Below, in pieces: positions 33,498-42,335 of a stretch of DNA of 64,000 bases. The translations under genes were made by a program, and so were the position numbers. This DNA comes from CS1-C013 sp964347265 (lineage in GTDB: Archaea; Aenigmatarchaeota; Aenigmatarchaeia; Aenigmatarchaeales; Aenigmatarchaeaceae): the NCBI GenBank assembly GCA_964347265.1, contig CAYFXV010000002.1, forward strand, positions 24,604-88,603. The letters are read 5' to 3'. Each line of letters opens with the position of its first letter. Positions within the stretch are counted from its first letter, which is position 1. The notes beneath the pieces were generated by a model, which was not told where the DNA came from, made no database searches, and saw only the letters and a program-made list of their open reading frames with translations.

Positions 33498-33885
33498 CTT
33501 TTTCAATTATTTCTTCAATTTTATTTTCTAATTCTTCACTTAGCTCTTCTCCAAAATCAATGTTTTTTGGTTGTATTCCTATTATTTTGATTTTAGAATC
33601 AGGTAGAAATCTTTTCAATAAATCTGCCGGTATGCTATGTGTTGATAATAAAACATCTTTAATTTCATTTAATTCAAAAATCTTTACTTCACCAATCTTT
33701 CCTCCAAATTTTAATGCATCGAGAATTATTATTTCATCATAATCTTTTAGATTTTTTATAAAATTTTCAGGTGTTACCCATGCCTTTATTTTAATTATAT
33801 CTTTGACATCTAATTTATCAAGGATAATATTTCCTATGTTATCATCAGATTTAATTGGATTTCCAATACTCATAACAGCTTTCAT
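33475..33885 (-). CDS. hycI: Hydrogenase maturation protease (HycI-like)
   Basis: A 136-residue protease starting MKAVMSIGNPIKSDDNIG. The GNxxxxDDxxG element, the D in IILDALKFGG and the STHSIPADLL histidine form the nickel-sensing site of HycI/HupD enzymes. IIGIQPKNIDFGEELS completes the HycI type. It trims the C-terminus of the large subunit. It faces the hydrogenase operon, overlapping the transporter gene by 23 bases. An in-frame extension upstream to 33951 has no support. Confidence 0.9.
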   Translation of the reverse strand: MKAVMSIGNPIKSDDNIGNIILDKLDVKDIIKIKAWVTPENFIKNLKDYDEIIILDALKFGGKIGEVKIFELNEIKDVLLSTHSIPADLLKRFLPDSKIKIIGIQPKNIDFGEELSEELENKIEEIIEKVTLFLKQ

Positions 33886-33921
33886 AAAATTTATTAAGTT
33901 TAATGAACTTAAGTATTTGAT

Positions 33922-34461
33922 ATGTTGAGTAAAGCAAAAAAGAAGAAACATTTAATGATTGCTATTTCTTGCCTTAGACAAGAAGGAGAAAAAAGGCCTA
34001 TATTCAGTCCAGACGTACCAACAAAAAAAGAACTTGAACTCATTAAAAAAGGTCTTAAAAACGGGAATATTGATGAAGAATTATTGAAAAAACTGTTTCC
34101 AATGTCATATAATGGTGTTACCAAATATGGATTTTTTGAATATTTTTTCTATGTTCATAATAAACTGATAAATAAATTAGAAAGATACACCCATGATAAA
34201 AGATTAGTTGAATGGTGCCTTGCTTATCCTGCTAAAATTGTTAGTAAAACTAATTCTAAATGGGTTGTTAAAAGAATTGATGATAAAAAAATAACAACAG
34301 ATTCAGAAGCTTACCCAGGAATAATAATTGAGAATGAATTAAAAATTGGAGATTTGATAATTTTACATAGAAATAAAATTCACATGATTTTAAGTGAAAA
34401 AGAATTTGAAACTGCATTAAAATATTACAACAAATATTTAAGAGAGAAAGAGACTAAATGA
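33922..34461 (+). CDS. HypC-like domain fused to an extra N-terminal domain
   Basis: A 179-residue protein. From residue 98 on it reads WCLAYPAKIVSK, then a small beta-barrel-like region, ELKIGDLIILHRNKIHMILSE and a final helix. That is the layout of HypC, which starts MCLAIPAKI. Here the key cysteine is internal (C99) behind about 97 residues of helical sequence that I do not firmly recognise; it may be like DUF6390, found near hydrogenases. A canonical HypC-type gene follows directly. Role in NiFe cofactor assembly is likely but inferred. Confidence 0.65.
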   Translation: MLSKAKKKKHLMIAISCLRQEGEKRPIFSPDVPTKKELELIKKGLKNGNIDEELLKKLFPMSYNGVTKYGFFEYFFYVHNKLINKLERYTHDKRLVEWCLAYPAKIVSKTNSKWVVKRIDDKKITTDSEAYPGIIIENELKIGDLIILHRNKIHMILSEKEFETALKYYNKYLREKETK

Positions 34462-34465
34462 TATT

Positions 34466-34618
34466 ATGTGTTTAGTGCAAAAAGGAAAAGTTCTTGAAAT
34501 AAAAGATAAAAATGCTATTGTTCTTGTTAATGGAAGAAAAAGAGAAGTTAGAGTTGAAGATGAAGTAGAAATTGGAGATGAAATTAAAGTTTTTCAGAGT
34601 TTAGGATTTAAAAAATAA
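34466..34618 (+). CDS. hypC: Minimal HypC/HupF hydrogenase chaperone
   Basis: A 50-residue protein starting MCLVQKGKVLEI. It keeps the essential cysteine at position 2 and the beta-barrel pattern of HypC (AIVLVNGRKREVRVEDEVEIGDEIKVF). It lacks the C-terminal helix of usual 70-90 residue HypC proteins. It follows the larger HypC-like gene by four bases and ends right at the 3' end of the opposing initiator tRNA gene. HypC carries the Fe(CN)2CO group to the large subunit with HypD, which must be encoded elsewhere. Confidence 0.7.
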   Translation: MCLVQKGKVLEIKDKNAIVLVNGRKREVRVEDEVEIGDEIKVFQSLGFKK

Positions 34619-34712
34619 TGGTAGCGGGAGTAAGATTTGAACTTACGACCTTCGGGTTATGAGCCCGACGGGCACTTCCAGCTACAATAGTTCCTGGCTG
34701 CCCTATCCCGCT
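34619..34712 (-). tRNA. Initiator tRNA-Met (CAT) with enlarged D-loop
   Basis: AGCGGGA pairs with TCCCGCT. The anticodon stem TCGGG/CCCGA with the loop CTCATAA has the three G-C pairs of initiators. The A1-T72 pair is also initiator-like. CCA is encoded in the gene. Between the D-stem halves GGGC and GCCC lie 26 bases, about 15 more than normal; CCAG and CTGG in this insert can pair. It could be an intron at an unusual site or a longer D-arm. Confidence 0.9.
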
Positions 34713-34797
34713 ATGTTTAAATTATAAGTTATTAAAAGTTATATAAGATTATTGTTTCTTGAATTAGCTTTATAAATAAAGAATTATAGATAAATAC

Positions 34798-35139
34798 ATG
34801 TCAAAAGGCACTGCCTATATTTTGTCTTTAATTGCCGGGATTCTTACAATAATTAATGGAATATTTGTGCTAGTTGTTCCAGGCATTTTATCTTCAATAC
34901 CAGGTACAGACATGTTAGGATGGGTTAGTGGACTATTAACAGCAATGGGTGCATGGGGAATAATTAATGGAATAATTTTGATTTACGGTGGCTACATGAT
35001 TAACAAAGGTAACAAGAACGGTGGTATAATACTTTTGATATTCAGTATAATAGGTTTGATCACAGGTGCAGGTGGATTTTTGATAGGAGCAATTTTAGGA
35101 ATAATTGGCGGTATATTAGGAATAAGAGCCAAAAAGTAA
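34798..35139 (+). CDS. Four-helix glycine-rich membrane protein
   Basis: A 113-residue protein with about four helices. The first (YILSLIAGILTIINGIFVLVV) and the last two are glycine-rich (GLITGAGGFLIGAILGIIGGILGI), pointing to close packing. It resembles small DUF4064-type proteins but I am not sure. It stands alone between tRNA-Met and rnhB. Function unknown. Confidence 0.6.
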   Translation: MSKGTAYILSLIAGILTIINGIFVLVVPGILSSIPGTDMLGWVSGLLTAMGAWGIINGIILIYGGYMINKGNKNGGIILLIFSIIGLITGAGGFLIGAILGIIGGILGIRAKK

Positions 35140-35205
35140 GACAAAAATTATATTAAAACATAGAAATTATTTTTATGTGTTTTTCTATGCATAAATAATG
35201 ATATT

Positions 35206-35862
35206 ATGACAGTGATATTAGGTATTGATGAAGCAGGAAGAGGTTCAGTTATAGGTCCTATGTTTTTGGCAGGAGTTTTAATAGATAAAAAACATGAAAA
35301 TAAACTTAGAAAAATTGGAGTAAAAGACAGTAAATTATTAACCCCATTACAAAGAAAAAGCTTATATTCTCGAATAAAGAAAATTGCTAAAGATTATGTT
35401 TCTTTAAAAATTTCCGCAAAAGAGATTGATGAGTTAAGAAAAACTACAAATCTGAACAAAATAGAAGCAGAAAAAATGGCTCAGATCATAAAAACTATGA
35501 AGGCCGACATAGCTTATGTTGATGCTCCTCAAGCTTCAACAGAGAAATTTAAAAGAATTCTTCTAGCATTAGCTAAAAACAATACAGAAATAGTAGCTGA
35601 AAACTATGCTGACCTGAAATTTCCTGTTTGTTCTGCAGCCTCCATAATAGCTAAATTTGAAAGAGATAGAGAAATTGAAAAAATTAAGAAAATAGTAGGG
35701 TTTGATTTTGGAGTTGGCTACAGTCATGATTCTAGAAGTATTGAATTTGTTAAAAAATGCTTAAAAGAGAAAAAACATTTAGAGTTTATAAGACATTCCT
35801 GGATAACTGTTAATAATATTATATCTGAAAAAGAGCAGAAAACATTAAAAGAATACAAGTAA
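35206..35862 (+). CDS. rnhB: Ribonuclease HII
   Basis: A 218-residue enzyme that removes RNA from RNA-DNA hybrids. Catalytic residues are visible: D and E in GIDEAGRGSVIGP, D in AYVDAPQ, and the later D in GVGYSHDSR. VKDSKLLTPLQRK follows the active-site loop. Length is normal. The start is ATG at 35206. Confidence 0.95.
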   Translation: MTVILGIDEAGRGSVIGPMFLAGVLIDKKHENKLRKIGVKDSKLLTPLQRKSLYSRIKKIAKDYVSLKISAKEIDELRKTTNLNKIEAEKMAQIIKTMKADIAYVDAPQASTEKFKRILLALAKNNTEIVAENYADLKFPVCSAASIIAKFERDREIEKIKKIVGFDFGVGYSHDSRSIEFVKKCLKEKKHLEFIRHSWITVNNIISEKEQKTLKEYK

Positions 35863-35923
35863 TTCATTCCTAAATCTTTAAGAATTTATATATTAGTAGA
35901 TTTAATAGAATAAGGAGGATAAC

Positions 35924-36211
35924 ATGAAAAAAGGAAACAAATCAATGATAGTTTACATAATAATTGGAATAATTGTAGGCTATTTAAGTCAATTAGGAAG
36001 AGATTTATATGGAGAACAAGGAAACTACATTGCAGTAAGTTTAGCATTGATATTTCTAGTAATAACTGCTGAGCTTAATAAAAAAGCATTTAATATAAAA
36101 GAAAAGTTTAAATGGTTTATGTCTAATGGTGGCTGGATTTATTTGTTGGTATGGTTCATAACATGGATAATTTTCTTTAATAAAGAATTATTAGTTTATT
36201 TGGGTGTTTAA
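35924..36211 (+). CDS. Small membrane protein upstream of aspS
   Basis: A 95-residue protein with three hydrophobic helices (residues 8-22, 38-49 and 72-92). AAGGAGGATAAC just before the ATG is a strong ribosome-binding site. Its stop is directly followed by the aspS ATG, so they are probably co-transcribed. I do not recognise the family. Confidence 0.6.
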   Translation: MKKGNKSMIVYIIIGIIVGYLSQLGRDLYGEQGNYIAVSLALIFLVITAELNKKAFNIKEKFKWFMSNGGWIYLLVWFITWIIFFNKELLVYLGV

Positions 36212-37549
36212 ATGGAAAATTTAGGAGATTGGCAAAGAACTCATTATTCTAATGAAGTAAGTCCAGAAATGGATAAAAAAGAAGTTATTGTTATGGGATG
36301 GATAAGAGAATTGAGGAATATAGGAAAGTTAAAATTCATTAAATTAGCAGATAGAGAAGGTTTCATTCAAATAACTGCTAAGAAAGGAGAAGTAGTACCC
36401 GAACTAATAGAAAAAATTGAAGGTTTTGGAAGAGAGGATGTTATAGCTGTCAAAGGTTTTGTTAAAGAAAATGAAGAGGCTTCTGGAGGAAGAGAAATAA
36501 TACCAATTGAAATAAAGTTAATTAACAAAGCTGAAAAGCCATTACCATTAGAAATAGAAACCAAGAAAACTCCTGCTTTGTTAGATACTAGATTAGATCA
36601 ACGACCCTTAGATTTAAGGAAACCTGAAAATCAAGCTATATTTAAGATTCAATCAAAACTTGTTGAAGGAATGCAAAATTTCTTAATTAAAAAAGGATTT
36701 TTACAAGTTTTCACCCCATGTCTAATTGGGGGAGCATCTGAAGGAGGTGCTGATGTTTTTGCTGTTCCTTATTTTGATGGAGAATCATTCCTTAGACAAG
36801 ATCCACAATTGCATAGAGAGTTAATTATTATATCAGGATTTGACAAGATATTTGATCTAGGTCCCAATTGGAGAGCAGAAAAATCTCACACAACTTTTCA
36901 CTTATGTGAGCATAGAGGATTGGCTCCAGAAATAAGCTTTATAATTAATGAAACAGACACAATGAGACTAGAAGAGCAAGTAATTGTTGAAGGTGTAGAG
37001 TTTGTATTGAAAAAATGTAAATATGAATTAGAGATATTAAACAAAAAAATAACTGTACCAAAAACACCTTTTCCAGAACTAAGATTTCCTGAAATTTATA
37101 AGATTTTAAGAAAATTAGGTTTTAAGATTAAAGAAGGAGATGATTTAAACAGAGAAGCTGAAAATCTTCTTGCTGAATATGTTAGAGAAGAGTATGACAG
37201 TGATTTCTTTTTCATAAATAGATTTCCTTTTGCTATAAAACCATTTTATGTTATGAGAGCTGATAAAGGGCCTAAATATGCGAGAAGTGTTGATTTGGTA
37301 TACAAAGGATTAGAGATGTCTTCAGGAGGGCAAAGAGAACATAGATATAAAGAATTAATCAAAAACATAAAAGAAAAGAAATTAAATTTAAATAATTTTA
37401 AATGGTTTACTGAATTCTTTAAATATGGTGCTCCCCCAATGGGAGGTTTTTGTTTAGGAATAGAAAGATTTACCATGAAACTCTTAAATCTGAAAAATAT
37501 TAGAGAAGCTGTTTTGTTTGCTAGAGATCCCGAGCGTCTTTTACCATAA
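36212..37549 (+). CDS. aspS: Aspartyl-tRNA synthetase
   Basis: A 445-residue class II synthetase of the archaeal/eukaryotic type. An N-terminal OB-fold tRNA-binding domain (VIVMGWIRELRNIGKLKF...ITAKKGE) precedes motif 2 (FDLGPNWRAEKSHTTFHLCEH) and motif 3 (GGFCLGIERFTMKLL). In archaeal AspRS the OB-fold residue after GWxx tells discriminating from non-discriminating enzymes; here it is R rather than the usual W or H, so tRNA choice is uncertain. The presence or absence of GatCAB elsewhere would help. Confidence 0.93.
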   Translation: MENLGDWQRTHYSNEVSPEMDKKEVIVMGWIRELRNIGKLKFIKLADREGFIQITAKKGEVVPELIEKIEGFGREDVIAVKGFVKENEEASGGREIIPIEIKLINKAEKPLPLEIETKKTPALLDTRLDQRPLDLRKPENQAIFKIQSKLVEGMQNFLIKKGFLQVFTPCLIGGASEGGADVFAVPYFDGESFLRQDPQLHRELIIISGFDKIFDLGPNWRAEKSHTTFHLCEHRGLAPEISFIINETDTMRLEEQVIVEGVEFVLKKCKYELEILNKKITVPKTPFPELRFPEIYKILRKLGFKIKEGDDLNREAENLLAEYVREEYDSDFFFINRFPFAIKPFYVMRADKGPKYARSVDLVYKGLEMSSGGQREHRYKELIKNIKEKKLNLNNFKWFTEFFKYGAPPMGGFCLGIERFTMKLLNLKNIREAVLFARDPERLLP

Positions 37550-37559
37550 AGTTGATATA

Positions 37560-37733
37560 ATGTCTTGGATTATAAACAATAGAAAATGCATGCGATGCGG
37601 AGGTTGTGTTTCTGTATGTCCCTTTGGAGCTTTAAAACTTAAAGAGCATATAATTATTGATAAAGAATTATGTAATTTATGTGGTATTTGTGAAAGGGTT
37701 TGTCCTATAAACGCGATTAAGGTGGAAAAATGA
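37560..37733 (+). CDS. Small 2[4Fe-4S] ferredoxin
   Basis: A 57-residue ferredoxin with two clusters: CMRCGGCVSVCP and CNLCGICERVCP. Its stop overlaps the next ATG, and the third gene of the unit is a geranylgeranyl reductase. Ferredoxin is known to serve archaeal geranylgeranyl reductases, so this is the probable electron donor. The start is the ATG at 37560, preceded by TTGATATA. Confidence 0.9.
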   Translation: MSWIINNRKCMRCGGCVSVCPFGALKLKEHIIIDKELCNLCGICERVCPINAIKVEK

Positions 37734-38002
37734 CCAGTTTACTAGAATTTTTTTATGACGGTAGAAAAATATTTATGGCTTTAATATTAGGTCTTCTTTT
37801 TTTAATTGTTTTTTTTGTTTTAAAACAAGAAATAATCCCCTATAATGTATTCTTTTCTTTATTTTCAAAATATTTTGAAGAATTACACCCAATCTCATTT
37901 TTAATTTTTTATTATTTTATAGTGGCTTACATTATTTCAAGTTTAATAATTGTAGTTTATGATTTAATAATAATATTTATAAAAAGGAGACGAAAAAAAT
38001 GA
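37730..38002 (+). CDS. Three-helix membrane protein between ferredoxin and lipid reductase
   Basis: A 90-residue membrane protein with three hydrophobic segments and a basic tail (KRRRKK). It overlaps both neighbours by ATGA, a strong sign of stoichiometric co-translation. It may tether the ferredoxin and the reductase at the membrane, but this is only inferred from order. No family recognised. Confidence 0.65.
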   Translation: MTSLLEFFYDGRKIFMALILGLLFLIVFFVLKQEIIPYNVFFSLFSKYFEELHPISFLIFYYFIVAYIISSLIIVVYDLIIIFIKRRRKK

Positions 38003-39168
38003 GTGAGAATTGGGATGTGATAATAATAGGAGCGGGACCATCAGGAACTACTTGTGCAAAGAAACTAGTAGAAAATGGATTTTCCGTTAAAATTTATGAT
38101 AGAAGACAGGAAATAGGCTCTCCAAAAAGGTGTGGAGAAGGTTTAAGTGAAAGTATACAGAATTTGATAGGAAAGATTCCTGATAGATGTATTGCACAAA
38201 AAATTAAAGGCGCTAGAGTCTATGCTCCAAATGGAAAATATCTTGAAGCTGTTTTAGAACGTGGAGGTTTTATTCTTGAGAGAAAAGTTTTTGATAAATG
38301 GTTAGCAGAAAGAGCTGTAAAGGCTGGAGTAGAAATTCAATCGAACTCCTTTATTTCAAGTTTAATAAAGCATGATGGTTACTTTGCTGGTGTTAAAGGA
38401 GAATTTCTTGGAGAAGAATTCGAAGAAAAAGCTAAAATGATTGTTTGTGCGACTGGAGCAGAATCTCCTTTAAGAAAACAAGCATTAGGAATTTTCTCTA
38501 AACTAGATCTTATTGATTCTTGTTTACAATATGAAATGTCTGGAATAGATATTGATCCAGATTTTATTCATATTTATGTAGGAAATGAGATAGCTCCTAG
38601 AGGTTACATCTGGGTCTTTCCTAAAGGCATTAATAGAGCTAATATAGGAGTTGGAATAATACCTGGAGAAAAAACTCCAAAATTTTATTTAGAAAAATTT
38701 GTTAATTCTCAACTTGAAATAAAGAAAGGTTCAATAATAGAGGTTAATGCTGGTTGTGTTCCTGTTGGTGGGATGGAAAAGGACATGGTTACCAATGGAC
38801 TTTTAGCTTGTGGAGAAGCTGCTCATCATGTTAATCCTATACATGGTGGTGGTATAAAAGAGGCTGTTATTTCCGGAAAATTAGCTGCAGATGTTATTTC
38901 AGAAAGCTTGAAAAAAGGAGATGTTTCTAAAAAAGCTTTATCAAAATTCAATAAATTGTGGTGGGAAAAAAGAGGAAATCGTTTGGAAAAAGTTGAAAAG
39001 TTAAGAGAAGTTCTTGAAAAGCTTTCTGATAAAGATCTAAACGATTTAGCAGACGCATTAAAAGCTCAAGATATTATAGAATTTACTAGAGGTTCAAAAC
39101 TTTCTATTCTCGCAAAGGTATTGATGAAAAAACCTAAGCTAATAGGTTTGGCTAAATATTTACTTTAA
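37999..39168 (+). CDS. Geranylgeranyl reductase family protein
   Basis: A 389-residue FAD enzyme that should saturate the isoprenoid chains of archaeal lipids. The FAD motif VIIIGAGPSGTTCAKKL is at residues 7-23, with RCGEGLSE after it, GYIWVFPKG near residue 210 (the PxxYxWxFP type) and LLACGEAAHHVNPIHGGGI near 270. It is coupled to a ferredoxin gene and a small membrane protein. Length matches digeranylgeranylglycerophospholipid reductases. Confidence 0.92.
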   Translation: MSENWDVIIIGAGPSGTTCAKKLVENGFSVKIYDRRQEIGSPKRCGEGLSESIQNLIGKIPDRCIAQKIKGARVYAPNGKYLEAVLERGGFILERKVFDKWLAERAVKAGVEIQSNSFISSLIKHDGYFAGVKGEFLGEEFEEKAKMIVCATGAESPLRKQALGIFSKLDLIDSCLQYEMSGIDIDPDFIHIYVGNEIAPRGYIWVFPKGINRANIGVGIIPGEKTPKFYLEKFVNSQLEIKKGSIIEVNAGCVPVGGMEKDMVTNGLLACGEAAHHVNPIHGGGIKEAVISGKLAADVISESLKKGDVSKKALSKFNKLWWEKRGNRLEKVEKLREVLEKLSDKDLNDLADALKAQDIIEFTRGSKLSILAKVLMKKPKLIGLAKYLL

Positions 39169-39795
39169 CAGAATAACTATAACACTTAAATCATCTTTAT
39201 AGGGACTTAATTTCTTTTTAGTTTCTTTAATTAAAGAATTTACAATATCTTTTGATTTTTTATACTTTTTAACAATATTTAAAATTTCTTTATTTTTTAG
39301 AATATCAATTATGCCGTCTGAAGAAATTATAATATAATCTCCTTTTTGTAAGGATTTTTCATAAGAATGAACTTCAATAGATGATTGACCAATTGCTTGA
39401 GTCAAAATACCAGTCCCTCTAATACCATCAGGCATTGTTATTTCTTTTATTCTATTTTTTCTAACAATAAAAGCATAAGAATCTCCAACATGTCCAATTT
39501 TTAAAGTTTTTTCTTGTATGAGAACAGCAGTAAGAGTTGTATGTCCTATAGTTGGATTTTTCAATTTATCCTCACAGATTTTTTTATTTGTAAAGTTAAT
39601 AGCTTTCTTCAAATCACTCTTGAAACAAGATTTCAAGTATTTAATTGCTCTTTCAGCAGCTTCCTTTCCTCCATATGGAAGAGAAACACCATCTGCAACT
39701 GCATAAAATCTTTTCTTATTATCAATAAGGATAGCATCTTCATTCTCTAAATGGTCCTCTCCCTTCTCAGTTTTTCCAAAAGAAATCAATCTCAT
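39160..39795 (-). CDS. PP2C-type protein phosphatase
   Basis: A 211-residue metal-dependent Ser/Thr phosphatase starting MRLISFGKTEK. The metal-binding residues are visible in NEDAILIDNKKRFYAVADGVS, IGHVGDSYAF, IIISSDGIIDIL and KDDLSVIVI. It overlaps the end of the reductase gene by nine bases. Archaeal PP2C enzymes usually reverse protein kinase signals. The target is unknown, and no kinase is seen here. Confidence 0.92.
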   Translation of the reverse strand: MRLISFGKTEKGEDHLENEDAILIDNKKRFYAVADGVSLPYGGKEAAERAIKYLKSCFKSDLKKAINFTNKKICEDKLKNPTIGHTTLTAVLIQEKTLKIGHVGDSYAFIVRKNRIKEITMPDGIRGTGILTQAIGQSSIEVHSYEKSLQKGDYIIISSDGIIDILKNKEILNIVKKYKKSKDIVNSLIKETKKKLSPYKDDLSVIVILLK

Positions 39796-39857
39796 ATAAA
39801 TCTTTTTATTATTACATAACAATTTCTAATATAAATATAAATTATTCTTGTGGGAAA

Positions 39858-42335
39858 ATGACGAGAATAGAAAAACTCGAAGTACAAGGCTTTAAGTCTT
39901 TTCCTAAAAAGACTTTATTAACTTTTCCTAGCAATTTTTCTGTAGTTTGTGGGCCAAATGGCAGTGGAAAGTCAAATATACTCGATGCCATGTGTTTTGT
40001 TTTAGGAAGGACTTCTGCAAAAAGTTTAAGAGCAGACAGAATGCTAGAAATGATATTCCATGGAACAAAGAAAAGATCACCATCAGATTTCGCTAAAGTT
40101 ACGCTTTGGCTTGATAATTCTGCAAAAAAATTTCCTTTTGAAGATGATAAAATATTTATTTCCAGAAGAATAAACAAAAAAGGAATTTCTATTTACAAAC
40201 TCAATGGGAGAACAGTAACAAGAGAGACAATTCAAGAGATTTTAAGACCAGTTCTGATTAAACCAGATGGTCATAACATAATTTTGCAAGGAGATGTAAC
40301 GGAAGTAATAGAGATGAGTCCAATAGAAAGAAGAGAAATAGTTGATGACATATCAGGAGTTAGGGAATTTGATGAAAAAAGAAATAAAGCACAAAGAGAA
40401 CTGCTAACAGTTGAAGAAAGAATCAAAGAATCTCACATAATTCTAAATGAAAAAAGAGCAAATTTAGGAAGACTAGAGGATGAGAAAAAAGCTGCTGAGA
40501 AATATCAAAAATTAACCATTAATTTAGATAAGTTAAGAGCATCATTAGCCAAAGAAAAATTAAAAGCTGCTGAAAAGTCAATAAAAAGACTTGATGAAAA
40601 AATAGAAAAAATAAAATCTGGAGAAATTGACAAAGAACTAGAGAAAATTGACAAAGAACTAGACAATATTGAGAATAAGAAGAATAAAATTGCTAAAAGA
40701 CTTTTTGATAGAAGCAAAGACATTGCAATAATAAAAGAAGTAGAGAGAATAAAAGCTGAGATTAGAAGAAAAAAAGACAAAATTGAAATGAATAAAAATC
40801 AAATCAGGAGAACAAATGATATAATAAAAAGACTAGAATTTTTAAAACAAAAAGAACTAGAAGGTTCTATTAGTAAAGCAGTTAAAGATATTTTAGGTCT
40901 TGGATGGACAGGTGTTTATGGAACAATAGCTTCTTTATCAAGGGTTTCTAAAAAGCATGAAAAAGCAATTGAAGTTGCAGCAGGTTCTCATTTAAATGAT
41001 ATAATTGTTTCTGATAAGGATGTTGCAATAGAGTGTGTTAGATATTTAAAGAAAAATAAAATAGGAAGGGCAAGATTCCTTCCTTTAGACAAGATAAAAC
41101 CTAGAGATAGTAAAAAATTGAAAAAATTTGTTTTTGAAGACGGGGTGGTTGGAATAGCTCTAGACTTGATAGAGTTTAACAATAAATATTATAATGCCTT
41201 TTCTTTTGTTTTTGGTAATAGTTTGATTGTTGATGATATTTCAACAGCTAAAAGACTTGGTATTGGGAATGCAAGATTTGTTACATTAGATGGAGATTTA
41301 ATAGAAAAATCAGGAGCTATTATAGGAGGTTATTACACAAGAAAGAAGGCATTCATTGGAAGAGAGGAAATAGAAAAATATTCTTCTCATAAAGTTCAAC
41401 TTCAAAAAGAAATAGAAGAATCAGAGAATAATATAATAAATTTAAATAAAGAATTAGAGCAGTTTACAGCAAAAGAGAAAATAGAGAGTAAAGAACTAAT
41501 AGAAATGCAAAAAAATAGAGAAAAATTAGAAGAAAGATTTGAATCATTAAGAAACAAGAGGAAGAAATTGTTTGAAGAAAAAATGTCTTATCAAGAACAG
41601 ATAAATAAATTAAGAATCAGAAAGGCAAGATTTGAAGCTGAATTAGAAAATCTAAAGCTAGAATTCGAAAATTATAAGAAAACAGAAACTTATCAATTGT
41701 CTCCAAGAGTTTTAGAAACTAAAATCAAAGAAACAATGGATAGAATCAATGCTTTAGGAGCAATAAACATGAAAGCCTTAGAAGAATATGGAGAACAGAA
41801 AATTGTTTATGATGAATTAAAACAAAAGGTTGATAAATTAACTGAAGAAAGAAATAAGATCTTAGAAGTAATAGCTGATATAGAAGGAAGTAGAAAAGAA
41901 GTTTTTATGAAAACTTTAGAAAGTATAAGAGAGCAGTTTAAAATTGTTTTTAGAGACTTAATGAAAGGAGAAGCTGATTTAAGGCTTTTGGGTGGTTTGG
42001 ACAGCGGATTGTTAATAGAAGCTAGTGTTAAAGGAAAGAAATTAATGAACATTGACGCAATGTCTGGTGGTGAAAAGACTTTAACTGCTTTGGCTTTTCT
42101 CTTCTCTATTCAAAGATTTAGGCCAGCTCCATTCTATGTTCTTGATGAAATTGATGCTGCATTAGATAAACCTAATACAAAGAAAGCTGTTGAATTGATT
42201 AAAAAATATTCTGCTAATTCTCAGTTTATTGTAATTACTCATAACGAAACTACAATTCAAGAAGCTGATTGTGTTTATGGAGTTAGCATGGAAGAAGGAG
42301 AGTCTAAATTAGTTGGAATAAGAATGCCTAGTTAG
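39858..42335 (+). CDS. smc: SMC chromosome condensation protein, unusually short
   Basis: An 825-residue SMC protein. It has the Walker A GPNGSGKSN near residue 35, a hinge domain at about 343-500 (GVYGTIASLSRVS ... GAIIGGYY) and a C-terminal ABC half with the signature MSGGEKTLTALAFLF and Walker B APFYVLDEIDAALD. Typical prokaryotic SMCs have about 1170 residues. Here the coiled-coil arms are about 180 and 135 residues, roughly half normal. It forms a ring with ScpA and ScpB, encoded 2 kb away. Confidence 0.93.
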   Translation: MTRIEKLEVQGFKSFPKKTLLTFPSNFSVVCGPNGSGKSNILDAMCFVLGRTSAKSLRADRMLEMIFHGTKKRSPSDFAKVTLWLDNSAKKFPFEDDKIFISRRINKKGISIYKLNGRTVTRETIQEILRPVLIKPDGHNIILQGDVTEVIEMSPIERREIVDDISGVREFDEKRNKAQRELLTVEERIKESHIILNEKRANLGRLEDEKKAAEKYQKLTINLDKLRASLAKEKLKAAEKSIKRLDEKIEKIKSGEIDKELEKIDKELDNIENKKNKIAKRLFDRSKDIAIIKEVERIKAEIRRKKDKIEMNKNQIRRTNDIIKRLEFLKQKELEGSISKAVKDILGLGWTGVYGTIASLSRVSKKHEKAIEVAAGSHLNDIIVSDKDVAIECVRYLKKNKIGRARFLPLDKIKPRDSKKLKKFVFEDGVVGIALDLIEFNNKYYNAFSFVFGNSLIVDDISTAKRLGIGNARFVTLDGDLIEKSGAIIGGYYTRKKAFIGREEIEKYSSHKVQLQKEIEESENNIINLNKELEQFTAKEKIESKELIEMQKNREKLEERFESLRNKRKKLFEEKMSYQEQINKLRIRKARFEAELENLKLEFENYKKTETYQLSPRVLETKIKETMDRINALGAINMKALEEYGEQKIVYDELKQKVDKLTEERNKILEVIADIEGSRKEVFMKTLESIREQFKIVFRDLMKGEADLRLLGGLDSGLLIEASVKGKKLMNIDAMSGGEKTLTALAFLFSIQRFRPAPFYVLDEIDAALDKPNTKKAVELIKKYSANSQFIVITHNETTIQEADCVYGVSMEEGESKLVGIRMPS

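Noticed and set aside
40600..40700. Internal repeat GAGAAAATTGACAAAGAACTAG in smc
   Set aside because: It falls in the coiled-coil arm and codes for heptad-like repeats, which is expected.
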